Shown: positions 12,101 through 24,100 of the stretch, one piece after another
How positions within the stretch are numbered: position 1 is the first letter of the stretch
Layout: each line of letters starts with the position of its first letter
From: Siphonodentalium dalli
Taxonomy: Eukaryota; Mollusca; Scaphopoda; Gadilida; Siphonodentaliidae
Assembly: GCA_032622095.1 (NCBI GenBank)
Contig: CP136066.1
Coordinates: forward strand, 48,956,911 to 49,020,910
Direction of reading: 5' to 3'
Length of the DNA: 64,000 bases
Translations under genes and position numbers: made by a program
Notes under the pieces: generated by a model
What the model was told of the DNA's origin: nothing
The model's database searches: none
The model's input: the letters and a program-made list of their open reading frames with translations, nothing else

Positions 12101-15100
12101 TTGTGAGACAGGAGCAGCAGGACCAGCTGGCGCAACAGGGCCATGAGCGGCTTGCATTTGGAAGTTTGGTCGTTGATGGCGCGGACCACGGTAATGTTAT
12201 CACAGTGTAAATGGAGGCGATGATTCCGGAGGCGACGCCCCCAGACGCTGATGGCCACTAAGACTGGGAACATCTCGAGGACACCCATATTGCGGGTCAG
12301 GCCCAAAGCATGCCAAGGAAGGGGCCCCTTGCCAAAAGCCCAAAGGCCGTTGAAATAAGCGCCAAAGCCGCCGGACTGACCACCACAAGCGTCTGTGTGG
12401 AAATTGATGTCGGTATCATGGAGCCAGGTCGCAGAAGGGAAAAGGTAGATCCCATTGAATGACGTGAAGAACTGTAACCACGTGGCCAAATCGGCACGCA
12501 TGCCAGAATTAATTCGGATTTTGTGATGCGGCTTAGAAAATCCCTGCAGGGCATCAATCAGGCGACGACAAAATGGGCGGCCCGGACGAATCGCCTTGCA
12601 CGCAAATTGTAATGAGCCAATGAGCGACTGTAGTTCACGGACCGAGATTTTACGGCAGCGCAAAGCCATAGAGATTTTGGACTGAATGGCTGTGAGCTTC
12701 TCAGCAGGGAGACGCACCGCGTTAGCCAACGTATCGAGTTCGAGGCCAAGGTAGCAGAGCTTCGAGGTGGGCGAGACCGTTTTTTCATGAGCAATAGGTA
12801 CGCCAAGATCAGAGCAAACGCGATGAAACATGTCAAGACTGTCTGAGGCCTGGGACGTGGCTGGCGGACCACAGAACAGGAAGTCATCGCAGTAGTGCAA
12901 GATGTGTGGGTTGCCGGACCGCTGCTTAACAACCCATTCCAAAAATGTCGAGAATTTTTCAAAAGTTGCGCACGACACGCTGCAGCCGAAAGGTAAGCAT
13001 TTGTCGAAATAATACATGTCGTCCAGTTTAAAACCAAGTTGATCGAAATCGCCCGGGTAGATGCGAAGATTACGATAAGCAGCCTCCAAATCCCCGCGCG
13101 CGAGCAAAGTCCCGGCCCCAAGGGACTGGATGGTGGCAACAGCAGCGTCAAAACTGGTATATGTGACAGTAGTGAATTCGCGCGGAATATGATCATTGAG
13201 CGACTGGCCTGCCGGATAGGAGAGGTGATGGATGAGACGGAATGAGTCAGGTTCATGTTTAGGCACCAGTCCAAGCGGCGACACGCGGAGCGTTGGAATT
13301 GGACGAGCACAGAAAGGACCAGCAATGCGACCAAGGCGAACTTCCTTAAGGATCTTTTCCCGGACGACCTCGGGACGGTCACGAGCAGACTTGAGGTTCG
13401 GAGCGTCAGTTGGCAGACGCGGGCCAGTATAATGGAGTGGAAAACCATGAGTAAAACCGAACCGGAGTTCCCGCGCGACTTGGTGGCGAGGGTACCTCCC
13501 AAGCCACCAACACAAATAGTCTAGATTAACGGCGGAAGGGGCGAGCTGGTAGACGCTGCTGGCGACCGCCGCGGGCTGAGCGGCGAAAGTCTTGTCCATG
13601 GGCAGCGGTTGCGGCATGAGGCTCTGAGCAGATGTTGCAGATGTGTCGAAAACGACAGTTTGGCCAGGAGCAGCGGCCGGCGTTGAATTCAAAACAGACG
13701 GGACTGGGACGGCCCGGACGCGTGGGAAAATTGTCCGCACGCCCGGAGGCACGAACCGGAGGCGGAGTCGGCTGCGGAGGTTGCCGAACCTGGGGCGTCA
13801 TGACCAGCAGCCAAATGTTAGGGTCGATGGTCTCCCAAGGAGTAGCTGTATTACCATCCCACTTCAATCGAAATTGGGTATCGTACACCTGCCAGGCAGA
13901 TCCCCCACATTTAGCAGCCGCCCAACGAATGGTGCGCAGGTAACGCAAAAGGGGCTGGGCCGACGATTCAGGGTGAACGTCGAGGTATACCGAAATGAAA
14001 GTGAGAAAAGCATCGGTCCACGAGTCAACAGACGTTATTGGAGCAGCATGCCCGCTTGGCGCAACACGGATTCGCCCGGAAGCAGAGACAACCAACTGAT
14101 GGGGGTCAACGGTATGAATAGAGGCGGCAGGTTCCTGCAGCTGATCCAAATTGATAAAATCGCCCCGGAAAATTTTGTCGCGAATAGATCGGGAAACATG
14201 AGAGCCATAGCCATCTGCCGCCGTAGGAATCGGCAAGGGGGCGTCCCAAGGGGAGACCAGCGAGGATGGAAAACTAAATAAGGCATTACCCGGATCAGTT
14301 CCGTCTCTTGCCGGAGCGTTCGGTCGGTGGACCACTGACGCCACACGGGAATCCTCGCGGCGGCGGAGAGAAGTGGAGCTGTCATCAGAACTGCTGCGAC
14401 GACGGGTCGACAAAGGAGACGCTGATGGTGACCTGGATCCATAGCGCGGAAACTTGGGGCGCGGAGAACCATCCTGTCGGCGACTAGCCTGGCGACGAGA
14501 CTGACGACTGGGCTGACGACGAGGCTGACGAACAGGATCGCGGCCACGAGAATGGGAAACCCGGCCACGGGAGGCGCGGCGTCCCCGTCCAGAGCCACGA
14601 GCAGGCCTGCCACGCGAATGCTGACCACGGCCGCGCACCCGTGAATCAGCCACAGATGACACACTGGCCGAACCCCGAGAAGAAGGCCCAACACGGTCAC
14701 TGGAAGCAGGACCAGCACGAGACGAGCTGGCAGACGCATCCTGGCGACTGCTACGAGATGAACGGTCGCGGGCCCGACCGCGAGATCCCGTACGAACCAT
14801 AAGAGAAATATGTGATTGCCACCGAACGACAAACACAAACAGGGAAACACGTGCGCTACCCACGAAAATAGGTAACGCCGACGGAACAGGACGCAGACAG
14901 AACGCACAAGGAACAAGATGATAGACGAATAAATGAAGGCTGGCGAAGAAACACGGTGACGGATGGAAACAGATAGGATTTGACGACACACAACCGAGCG
15001 CGATGCGTATAATTCAAAAGTGAATTGCTTTCTCAGTTACCGGAAGGAGGCAGCATTCCGGGCGGATGTAAAATGCGGACTTTAAGTTCGGCCGATACGG

Positions 15101-18100
15101 AACGGATCGTACCGAAAAACCGGAATGTCTGCCGGATGACAGGATCAAAGAACCACATAAATCACCCCGAACCTTATCGGCCCTGGGTGCAATAAGTTAA
15201 ATTGAATTTTTTTTTTTTAAATTCAGATTTATGTCCATAGCCCCACCCACATTTGACCCAGTGACCTCATTTGAACAAATCTGAACCACAGTCACCCAAG
15301 GTACCCTCATACCAAATATGAACCCATTCGGCCCGACAACTTCAGAAAAGAAGTCGTTTTAAGAATTACTATGTGGAAAAATAGTTATGGTCCTGACATC
15401 AAAACTATTTGACTTGGTGACCTCATTTGAACAAATCTGAATGAGAGTCACCTAGGGAACATCCACACCAAATATGAACCAATTCGGTATGATGGTTTCA
15501 GAGGAGAAGATGTTTTTTTAAAAGTTGACGGACGGACGGACGGACGACGGACGAGGAGTGATGACTATAGCTCCACCGGAGACTTTGTCTCAGGTGAGCT
15601 AAAAAGCCGAATAGGTCTGACGGTTTCATACGAGATATTGTATTAGTTTTACTTAATTATTTGAGTAGCTAACCCTTTCATTAAAGGAGCTGCACTGATG
15701 CAGCACTAAAGATCCTGTACCAGTACCTTATCTGATAAATGCGAGTCTCCCATAGGAGATTGGCACAGGGCTTTCACAAAATTTCAGGAAGCTCCAGTCA
15801 TGAAAGGTTTAACCCTTTCAGTGCCAAGTCCGATTTTTGTATCAACCCATATATAAGAGCTCTTTCCATCAATGTATCACATTATTATAATCAATAAATT
15901 TGAAAAATGATCAAGGAAATATGGGTTGATACAAAAATCGGACTTGCCACTGAAAGGGTTAATTACCCTGATGGAACAAAAGTATTTTTCACAAGCGCGA
16001 TAACTCTGTAACTCTATTGCTTAACTCGTGAAGTTTGCCATGTGTTTGTGTATTGACTAGAGTCTTACACGGCAATAATTAATAGTTGCTTAATTCTGTT
16101 ATAATTTCAAAAAATGAAATGAGGAAATAAATGGGGTAACCAATAATCGATATATAAAAGAATCTCCCATTAGACTTTGAATCGAATTGAATCTCGAACC
16201 TTCGTCGGAGTCTATATCAGACTTACCATGTAAAATGAAAGTGTCAATGACACTGTAGCTCAACTTAGGTAGGGGAATAATTTAATGGTTGACAGTAAAT
16301 GGAGGAATAGGAAAGGTGCTAATTGAAATGTCTAACCTGCGCCAAAGGATTTAGTGATGCAAAGAGTAAAATACAAGATGGCTGCGGGTGGCCATTTTTT
16401 TTGGCCAATTGACCCCAAAAGAACTCGTTCCCATCTACGTATAATTGTTAACATCCATTACAAATTTTATGAAGATCTGACCAAAGCTACGACCTACAAA
16501 TTTCATGATGATCAGACGAACAGTACGACCTGTAGACCGCGCCAATGGATTGATTTTTGAAATCCAAGATGGCCGCTGGCAGCCATGTTTTTTGGCCGAA
16601 TGACCCACAATGATTCGTTCCCATCTACATGTCAATGTCAACATTCATGACAAATTTCATAAAGATTAGACCAAAGGTACAACCTGTAGCCCGTGCCAAA
16701 GGATTTAGTCATGCAAAGAGTAAAATCCAAGATGGCTGCTGGCGGCCATGTTTTTTGGCCGAACGACTCCAAAATCACTCGTTCCCATCTACATGTCAGT
16801 GTTAACATCCATGACAAATTTAATAAAGATCAGACTAAAGGTATGACCTGTAGCCCACGCCAAAGGATTTAGTCATGCAACGAGTAAAATGCTCGTGGCC
16901 ATGTTTTTTGACCGAATGACCCCAAAACGACTCGTTTCCATCTACATGTCATTGTTATAATTCATGACAAATTTCATGACCATCTGACCAAGGCTACGAC
17001 CTGTAGCCCGCACCAAAGGATTTAGTCATGCAAAGAGTAAAATCCAAGATGGCTGCTGGCGGCCATGTTTTTTGACCGAATGACCCCAAAACGACTCGAT
17101 CCCATCTACATCTCATTGTTATCATTCATGACAAATTTCATGATGATCAGACGAACAGTACGACCTGTAGCCCGCGCCAATGGATTGAATTTTGAAATCC
17201 AAGACGGCCGCCAGCAGCCATGTTTTTTGGCCGAATAACCCCACAATGATTCGTTCCCATCTACATGTCAATGTCAACGTTCATGACAAATTTCATAAAG
17301 ATCAGACCAAAGGCAACCTATAGCCCGCGCCAAAGGATTTAGTCATGCAAAGAGTAAAATCCAAGATGGCTGCTGGCGGCCATGTTTTTTGGCCGAACAA
17401 CTCCAAAATCACTCGTTCCCATCTACATGTCAGTGTTAATATCCATGACAAAATTTCATAAACTTCCGACCAACACAACGACCTGTAGCCCGCGCCAAAG
17501 GATTTAGTCATGCAAAGAGTAAAATCCAAGATGGCTGCTGGCAGCCATGTTTTTTGGCCGAACGACCCCAAAATCACTCGTTTCCCATCTACATGTCATT
17601 ATTAACATCAATGACAAATTTCATGATGATCAGACGAACAGTACGACCTGTAGCCCGCGCCAATGGGTTGAATCTTGAAATCCAAGATGGCTGCCAGCGG
17701 CCATGTTTTTTGGCTGAATGACCCCAAAATGACTCGTTCCCATCTACATGTCAATGTCAACATTAATGACAAATTTCATAAAGATCAGACCAAAGGTACG
17801 ACCTGTAGCCCGCGCCAAAGGATTTAGTCATGCAAATTGTAAAATCCAAGATAGCTGCTGGCGGCCATGTTTTTCGGCCGAACGACACCAAAATCACTCG
17901 TTCCCATCTACATGACAGTGTTAACATCCATGACAAATTTCATAAACTTCCGACCAAAACAACGACCTGTAGCCCGCGCCAAAGGATTTAGTCATGCAAA
18001 GAGTAAAATCCAAGATGGCTGCTGGCAGCCATGTTTTTTGGCCGAACTACCCCAAAATCACTCGTTCCCATCTACATGTCATTATTAACATCAATGACAA

Positions 18101-21100
18101 ATTTCATGATGATCAGATAATCAGTACGACCTGTAGGCCGCGCCAATGGATTGAATCTTGAAATCCAAGATGGCTGCCAGCGGCCATGTTTTTTGGCAGA
18201 ATGACCCCAAAATGACTCGTTCCCATCTACATGTCAATGTCAACATTCATGACAAATTTCATGTATATCAGACCAAAGGTACAACCTGTAGCCCGCGCCA
18301 AAGGAAATTGTTGACGGACACACGGACACACAGACACACGGACGACGGACGCCAAACCATGGCAATAGCTCAAACTTACAAAAGTAAGTTGAGCTAAAAA
18401 CAGTGAATTTATCAGCTCATACTTTTAGACTTACCATGTAAGAGGACAGTGAATTTATCAGATGATACTGTGAATGATACCACTTCTGATTCTTCCTTAT
18501 CAGGGTCTTTGACATTCATCTTTAGCTGGATACTTGGTTCATTTATATCCTAAATGAAAATAAAATGATGTATGTATTATTGTTCAAAGGTGTGAGGGTG
18601 GCATTTCCACTCCGCAAACATAGAATTCTGGTGAATTTTAATATTTAAGCAGGAGTTGTACCCCTTGTTAACTGATTTCGGAATTTATATTGCCCAATTT
18701 AATCGGTACTAAAGATTTGACAAAAAGCCTGATATGCAGCGTTTAACCCTTTCTATACTAAATGGATTCTCCCACTCAGTCATAAAAGTATACATTGGAA
18801 TGGTCTATTATTCATTTGGAGGGGGTGTTAAGAAATAGAATGTGCAGAAGGAATCGTATTCAATGATGGGAATGTTCTGAAAATGAATTCAACAAACACT
18901 GTTTGTTGAACTTATTATTTGAACATTTCCTAATGGATAACGACTCATCAATGATGCTTTAAAGAAACTACTAGTCGAAGAGTATTTAGTATAGCAGGGA
19001 TTAAAGCAAACAATTGTTCATATCTGTATTACTTCCTAGCCCAATGACAAATGTTTTTGAAATTTCATCTCATACTTCCTGACATATTGTTAAAAAAATT
19101 GCAAACAAGGGCACCACTGGGTGTGACATAGTACACCCATTGGACATAATACACCCATTACCCTACTGTGTATCTACAGTTATCAACAGGGAACAAAGAA
19201 AACCCGAATTTCAAAGTAAAACAAGATGCGTAACTCCAGTAAAATTGGAGGACAGAACCCAAAATCGATGTTGACCTGTATTTTATGTTTGTAAACATGT
19301 ATGCCAATTTAATTCCATTCAGTCAACATTATCTAAAGTTATCATCAGGAGAAAAAAAATTTGGTGTAACAATTAAGTAGTTTTCTGTGTAGATCAATCT
19401 AGACTTTCCACATCCTGAGACAGGCTAGGTGTGGAAACTGCTTTAACCCTTTCAGTGCCAGGTCCGATTTTTCTATCAACCCATATACCCTGTGCCAATG
19501 CATTCTCTTATATATGCGAGTCGACCATAGGTCGCCTTGCATATATAAGAGAATGCATTGGCCTAACAATTTTTCATCATTTGTTAATATTTTAATAATT
19601 TTTTCAAATATTCTTTAACGGACTTATTTTGTAGGTTAAGTGCCAGGGAATCTTACGTTTTTCATGGGCATCAAAATTATTACTATGAATACTTGGTGAT
19701 AGTTTTGAGTTATAAATTACCCCTAAGGTTTTATCCAGTTTGTTTTTAAATTCGCTACAGCATGCTTAAGCATACCCAAAAAAAATTCAACCCAAAAAAA
19801 TCTAAATGTTTTACAGACAGTAAATTAGGGCCGATGGGATCGGCCCCTGGCACTGAAAGGGTTAAAACATACCTGGCATGAAATAGAAACAGGAGATTTC
19901 ATATAATGTGAGATTTATAAATCTACCTTGAGTTCACTCGAGCTGAGAATGTAGTCGACCCGCCACTGGACATTTTCGAGGTAAGGTACTGTAAAGAGAA
20001 AAAATTTAAAAGGAGGTGAGGCCCATACCCTCCTACAAGCAATGTCAACAGTGAGATGTGAAATATGAAGAGGTGATACATGTATGTTATATGAATATCC
20101 TGGATTTCACCAGTATAAAGTTTCTGATCTTCAAAAGGCTATTTCGTGGGGACAGGATTTCATGGTTTTCTATGATAATGGTACAGTAAAACCTCACCAA
20201 ACAGAACACCCTTTAGACGGACTTACAAAAAATAGTTTCCACTATAACCAAGCAACATATATGTGAAGTCACATGCTTTACTTACTAAAGTCACAAGATC
20301 GCTTTTATTTTTGTCTGATGGCTTAAGGGTAATATATCGTGACTTATGTATTGCTACAACTATAAAAATGGTACATGTACTAAAAACATCGTGTATCCAG
20401 ACAAATTTGGATATAATGAATTTTGAGAATTTGACCCTCTTTAATTTCACATGTAAACAGAGTCTATGCTAAAGCATGTTGGGTCTCTACCCTACCAAGC
20501 CTACAGTAATTCCCTAAATAATCGACTCCTTAACCACAGCAGATTATTGGGAATGTTTTCAGGATTTAGTCAGAAATATGGCTTGTTGCCATTCATCGGA
20601 AATCTCTCCTAAGCCACATTTCCGACTAAATCCTGAAAAATTACCCATAATTCTGCCATGGTTAAGGATTCGATTATTTAAGGCATTACTGTATGTGCCT
20701 GGTGTCAGATAATCAGAGATTTGCTCCATCTGATTCTTTCACAAATGTACAGCATACTGTCATGATTGCAGTGTTTACGGACTTACGGTGGGGAATCACG
20801 TGGTTTCGAGTTGATGAGTATCACGCATTCAAAATGGCCGAGGAGATCTCAAACATAACCAGAAACGAGGAAAAAGGTAATAAACTAGGATATGACATAT
20901 TACATAGTGTTTTGGCAGCTACCGGTACGAGTATATGCTATACTATTTTTCAAACATGTTGATACCTCATTTGTGTCCAAACTCACAGTTGTTTGCTCTA
21001 ACATTCTGACCAAAGTTGTCAGTCGAAGGATTCTCCTAGATGTATGGACATGTTTATTAATACTCACAAACCTACGACTGGCATCTTTTGTCAGAATTTC

Positions 21101-24100
21101 GGAAAAGATATGGTATCAACTTGTTTAAAAAAATAAAAGGCTTTTTGTGCATTTGCATTTGCTTCAGCCATTTTGCATGCGTGGTACTCACCAACCTCAA
21201 TACCATGTGATTCCCCACCATGAGTCTGTTGAAATCACCGACCTCGAAACCACGTGATTCCCCACCATGACCTTGAAATGACGTGATTCCCCACCATGAG
21301 AATACTGAAATTTTACTCACATCTTAGGCTCTGGCTTCGGAATTTATTTTGTAGTTTCTCTGTGTTGTCGCTGTACGACTTGCACAGGGCGGTGGAATGT
21401 TCTAGAAATAAAACAAATAAAAATTGATGCTCATTTTCATAACTTTTGGTTCAACCGTTCAATAGGCACAACAGTTGGCTGATAAACGAGTTGTACAATC
21501 AGTAATTAACCCTTTCTGTACTAAATAAATACTCATTGACGAATAGTTCCCTTAGGAAATGTTCATATAATAAGTTCAACATTTAACTTATTATCTGAAC
21601 ATTTCCAACCGATGAATAAGAACCCTTCTGTACTTGTAATATCTTTTCGTCTGCTTTCATTACCTGAATATCACTCCAAAATGAATAATAGACCATTCCA
21701 ATGTATACTTTTATAGCTATATGGGAGAATCCATTTAGTATAGACAGGGTTAATGAAAGTAATAATTTTAATAAAGATGTATTCAGGGTTCTAGACATCT
21801 AGTTACAACAACAACATAAAAATATATTTTAACACCACTGTGACCACGTTTCTATTTTTACTACATGTAAGCCCGAGGACAGAATATTCTAACACAGTGT
21901 GTCTACAACCAGAATTGGTTCCTGCACTGAAATATCTACAGATACTGATACAGAACACAATTTCTCGCATAGACAACTATTAAATGGAAACCATGAATGA
22001 TGTACTAGTATATCAATTCATGATGGCAGAATCTGTTCCAAAATATGACAATTATTCACTCAAACAACTGAAGGAAGAACTGCGAAAAAGAAATGGAAAA
22101 CTACCTGGTCGTAAACACAAACTGGTTGACCAGTAAATCAGAAATAAACTGAATAATATTATATCCATTTGTCAAATCTTCCCAGTTTATACTATTGAAA
22201 ACATTAAATGAAAAAGAGAGAATATTGAGCAAACATTGTAATTTTGTGTGCAAAAAAATACATCACACAATCAGGTTTTCAGGACATTCGCAGGTGTCAG
22301 AGTTGTATTTTAACATTTTATGATATATTATATACTGAATATTTCCCAGAAAGTGTATTCTAAGAATGTGCCATTAATGTGCATAATATGGTTTCAGCAC
22401 CTTATAATTAGCCTTACAGATTTACAGAATAGCTCAAAATTATGTAAATCTGGTTGTAAACCCATAACAGATTCCGTCTGGCAAACTTTGAGCATTGTTA
22501 CAACTATCTATACCATAAACATCTGTTTTATTTAACTTTCTTTCTCATTTCAGCTTGGGGGCATATGACAGAAATTTTAACTTTGACCGTGTCGGTAGTT
22601 GTTGCATTCTTCAAGTTTGTAGCCTTGATTGATGATGATGGTAATTTTAAATCAAATTAAATCTTGAACACTAATAGGATCTGAATAACTGTACCATTGA
22701 GGCAGACCAAGCTTCTGTAATTCATTGTAATTAATTAGATTTCATCACATTGAACCTTGAACATTCCTGTTAGTACCATGACAGTACCTTTAGGCAGACC
22801 CAGCTGCTGTAATTCATTGTAATTCATTAGATTTCATCACATTGAACCTTGAACATTCCTGTTAGAACCATGACAGTACCTTTAGGCAGACCCGGCTGCT
22901 GTAATTCATTAGATTTCATCACATTGAACCTTGAACATTCCTGTTAGTACCATGACAGTACCTTTAGGCAGACCCAGCTGCTGTAATTCATTATATTTCA
23001 TCAGATTGAACCTTGAACATTCCTGTTAGTACCATGACAGTACCTTTAGGCAGACCCAGCTGCTGTAATTCATTAGATTTCATCACATTGAACCTTGAAC
23101 ATTCCTGTTAGTACCATGACAGTACCTTTAGGCAGACCCAGCTGCTGTAATTCATTAGATTTCATCACATTGAACCTTGAACATTCCTGTTAGTACCATG
23201 ACAGTACCTTTAGGCAGACCCAGCTGCTGTAATTCATTGTAATTCATTAGATTTCATCACATTGAACCTTGAACATTCCTGTTAGAACCATGACAGTACC
23301 TTTAGGCAGACCCGGCTGCTGTAATTCATTAGATTTCATCACATTGAACCTTGAACATTCCTGTTAGTACCATGACAGTACCTTTAGGCAGACCCAGCTG
23401 CTGTAATTCATTGTAATTCATTATATTTCATCACATTGAACCTTGAACATTCCTGTTAGTACCATGACAGTACCTTTAGGCAGACCCAGCTGCTGTAGTT
23501 CATTAGATAATGTTTCCCCATCGACGCTGTACTTAGTGGCACTAGATATGACGAGGGACAGTGCCGCGATGCTAGCTTTAATATCACCGCTTTCTGTGAA
23601 AACAAAATAGAAATTAAACGGACATGACTCAATCAAATACAGTAATGCCCTAAGAAAGCGACCCCTTAATCACAGCAGAATTATGGGTAACTTTTCAGGA
23701 TTTAGTCGGAAAGAGAGAGCTTTCCAATGAATGGTAACAAGCCATATTTCCGACTAAATCCTGAAAAGTTACCCATAATTCTGCTGTGGTTAAGGGGTAT
23801 ATTATTTAGGGCATTACTGTATATAGTTTGGTAAGAGGTATCGCAAAACATACCTATGCAGAAGATTTTAAAAAACATTAGATCATGCCATGAATCTCTA
23901 CTCTGGCTAACGCCTGTAGAGATCATATTCCACCAGTACAAAACCTGCAAACTCTTTGAAGTTTTGACAGGGAACCTTATAAAGTCGAAAAATAACACGG
24001 GGAATATATTTCTAAGTTATTATCTGTTCCTTAATTAATCTTCGACCTTGTGAGCGATTTTGCTTCGCGTCACTTACAATTATGGAATTTCTCATGGGTA

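Larger units (their letters stand above)
8984..15191 (-). mobile_element. Ngaro-type tyrosine-recombinase retrotransposon
   Basis: A roughly 6.2-kb element on the minus strand. In sense order it has repeat A1 (15191-14996), a gag-like ORF, RT-RNase H, tyrosine recombinase, SGNH hydrolase, repeat B1 (10213-9811), repeat A2 (9810-9615), a 228-bp spacer (9614-9387) and repeat B2 (9386-8984). Split direct repeats and a recombinase instead of an integrase define the Ngaro/PAT lineage of DIRS-like elements. No target duplication is seen. The trinucleotide gca sits at the left flank (8981-8983), at the internal junction (9808-9810) and at the right end (15189-15191), as expected if a circular intermediate recombined at short homology. 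By eye both repeat pairs are identical and all ORFs are open, so the insertion is young. It lies in sense orientation in the last COMMD4 intron. Confidence 0.92.

Noticed and set aside
12558-13502. Minus-strand frame of 314 codons
   Set aside because: Alternate frame of the RT gene, without RT motifs. The frame with YCDD and HTDA is the real one.
13643-14281. Plus-strand frame of 212 codons and the minus-strand frame 14035-14991
   Set aside because: Both lie over the Arg/Ser-rich gag-like ORF. Low stop density in GC-rich, biased sequence explains them.
16354-18397. Open frames within the 158-bp-unit array (for example 17302-17577 minus)
   Set aside because: The frames are periodic translations of the repeat unit and break in neighbouring units.
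22694-23510. CRISPR-like array
   Set aside because: Units are contiguous tandem repeats without unique spacers, in a eukaryotic intron.
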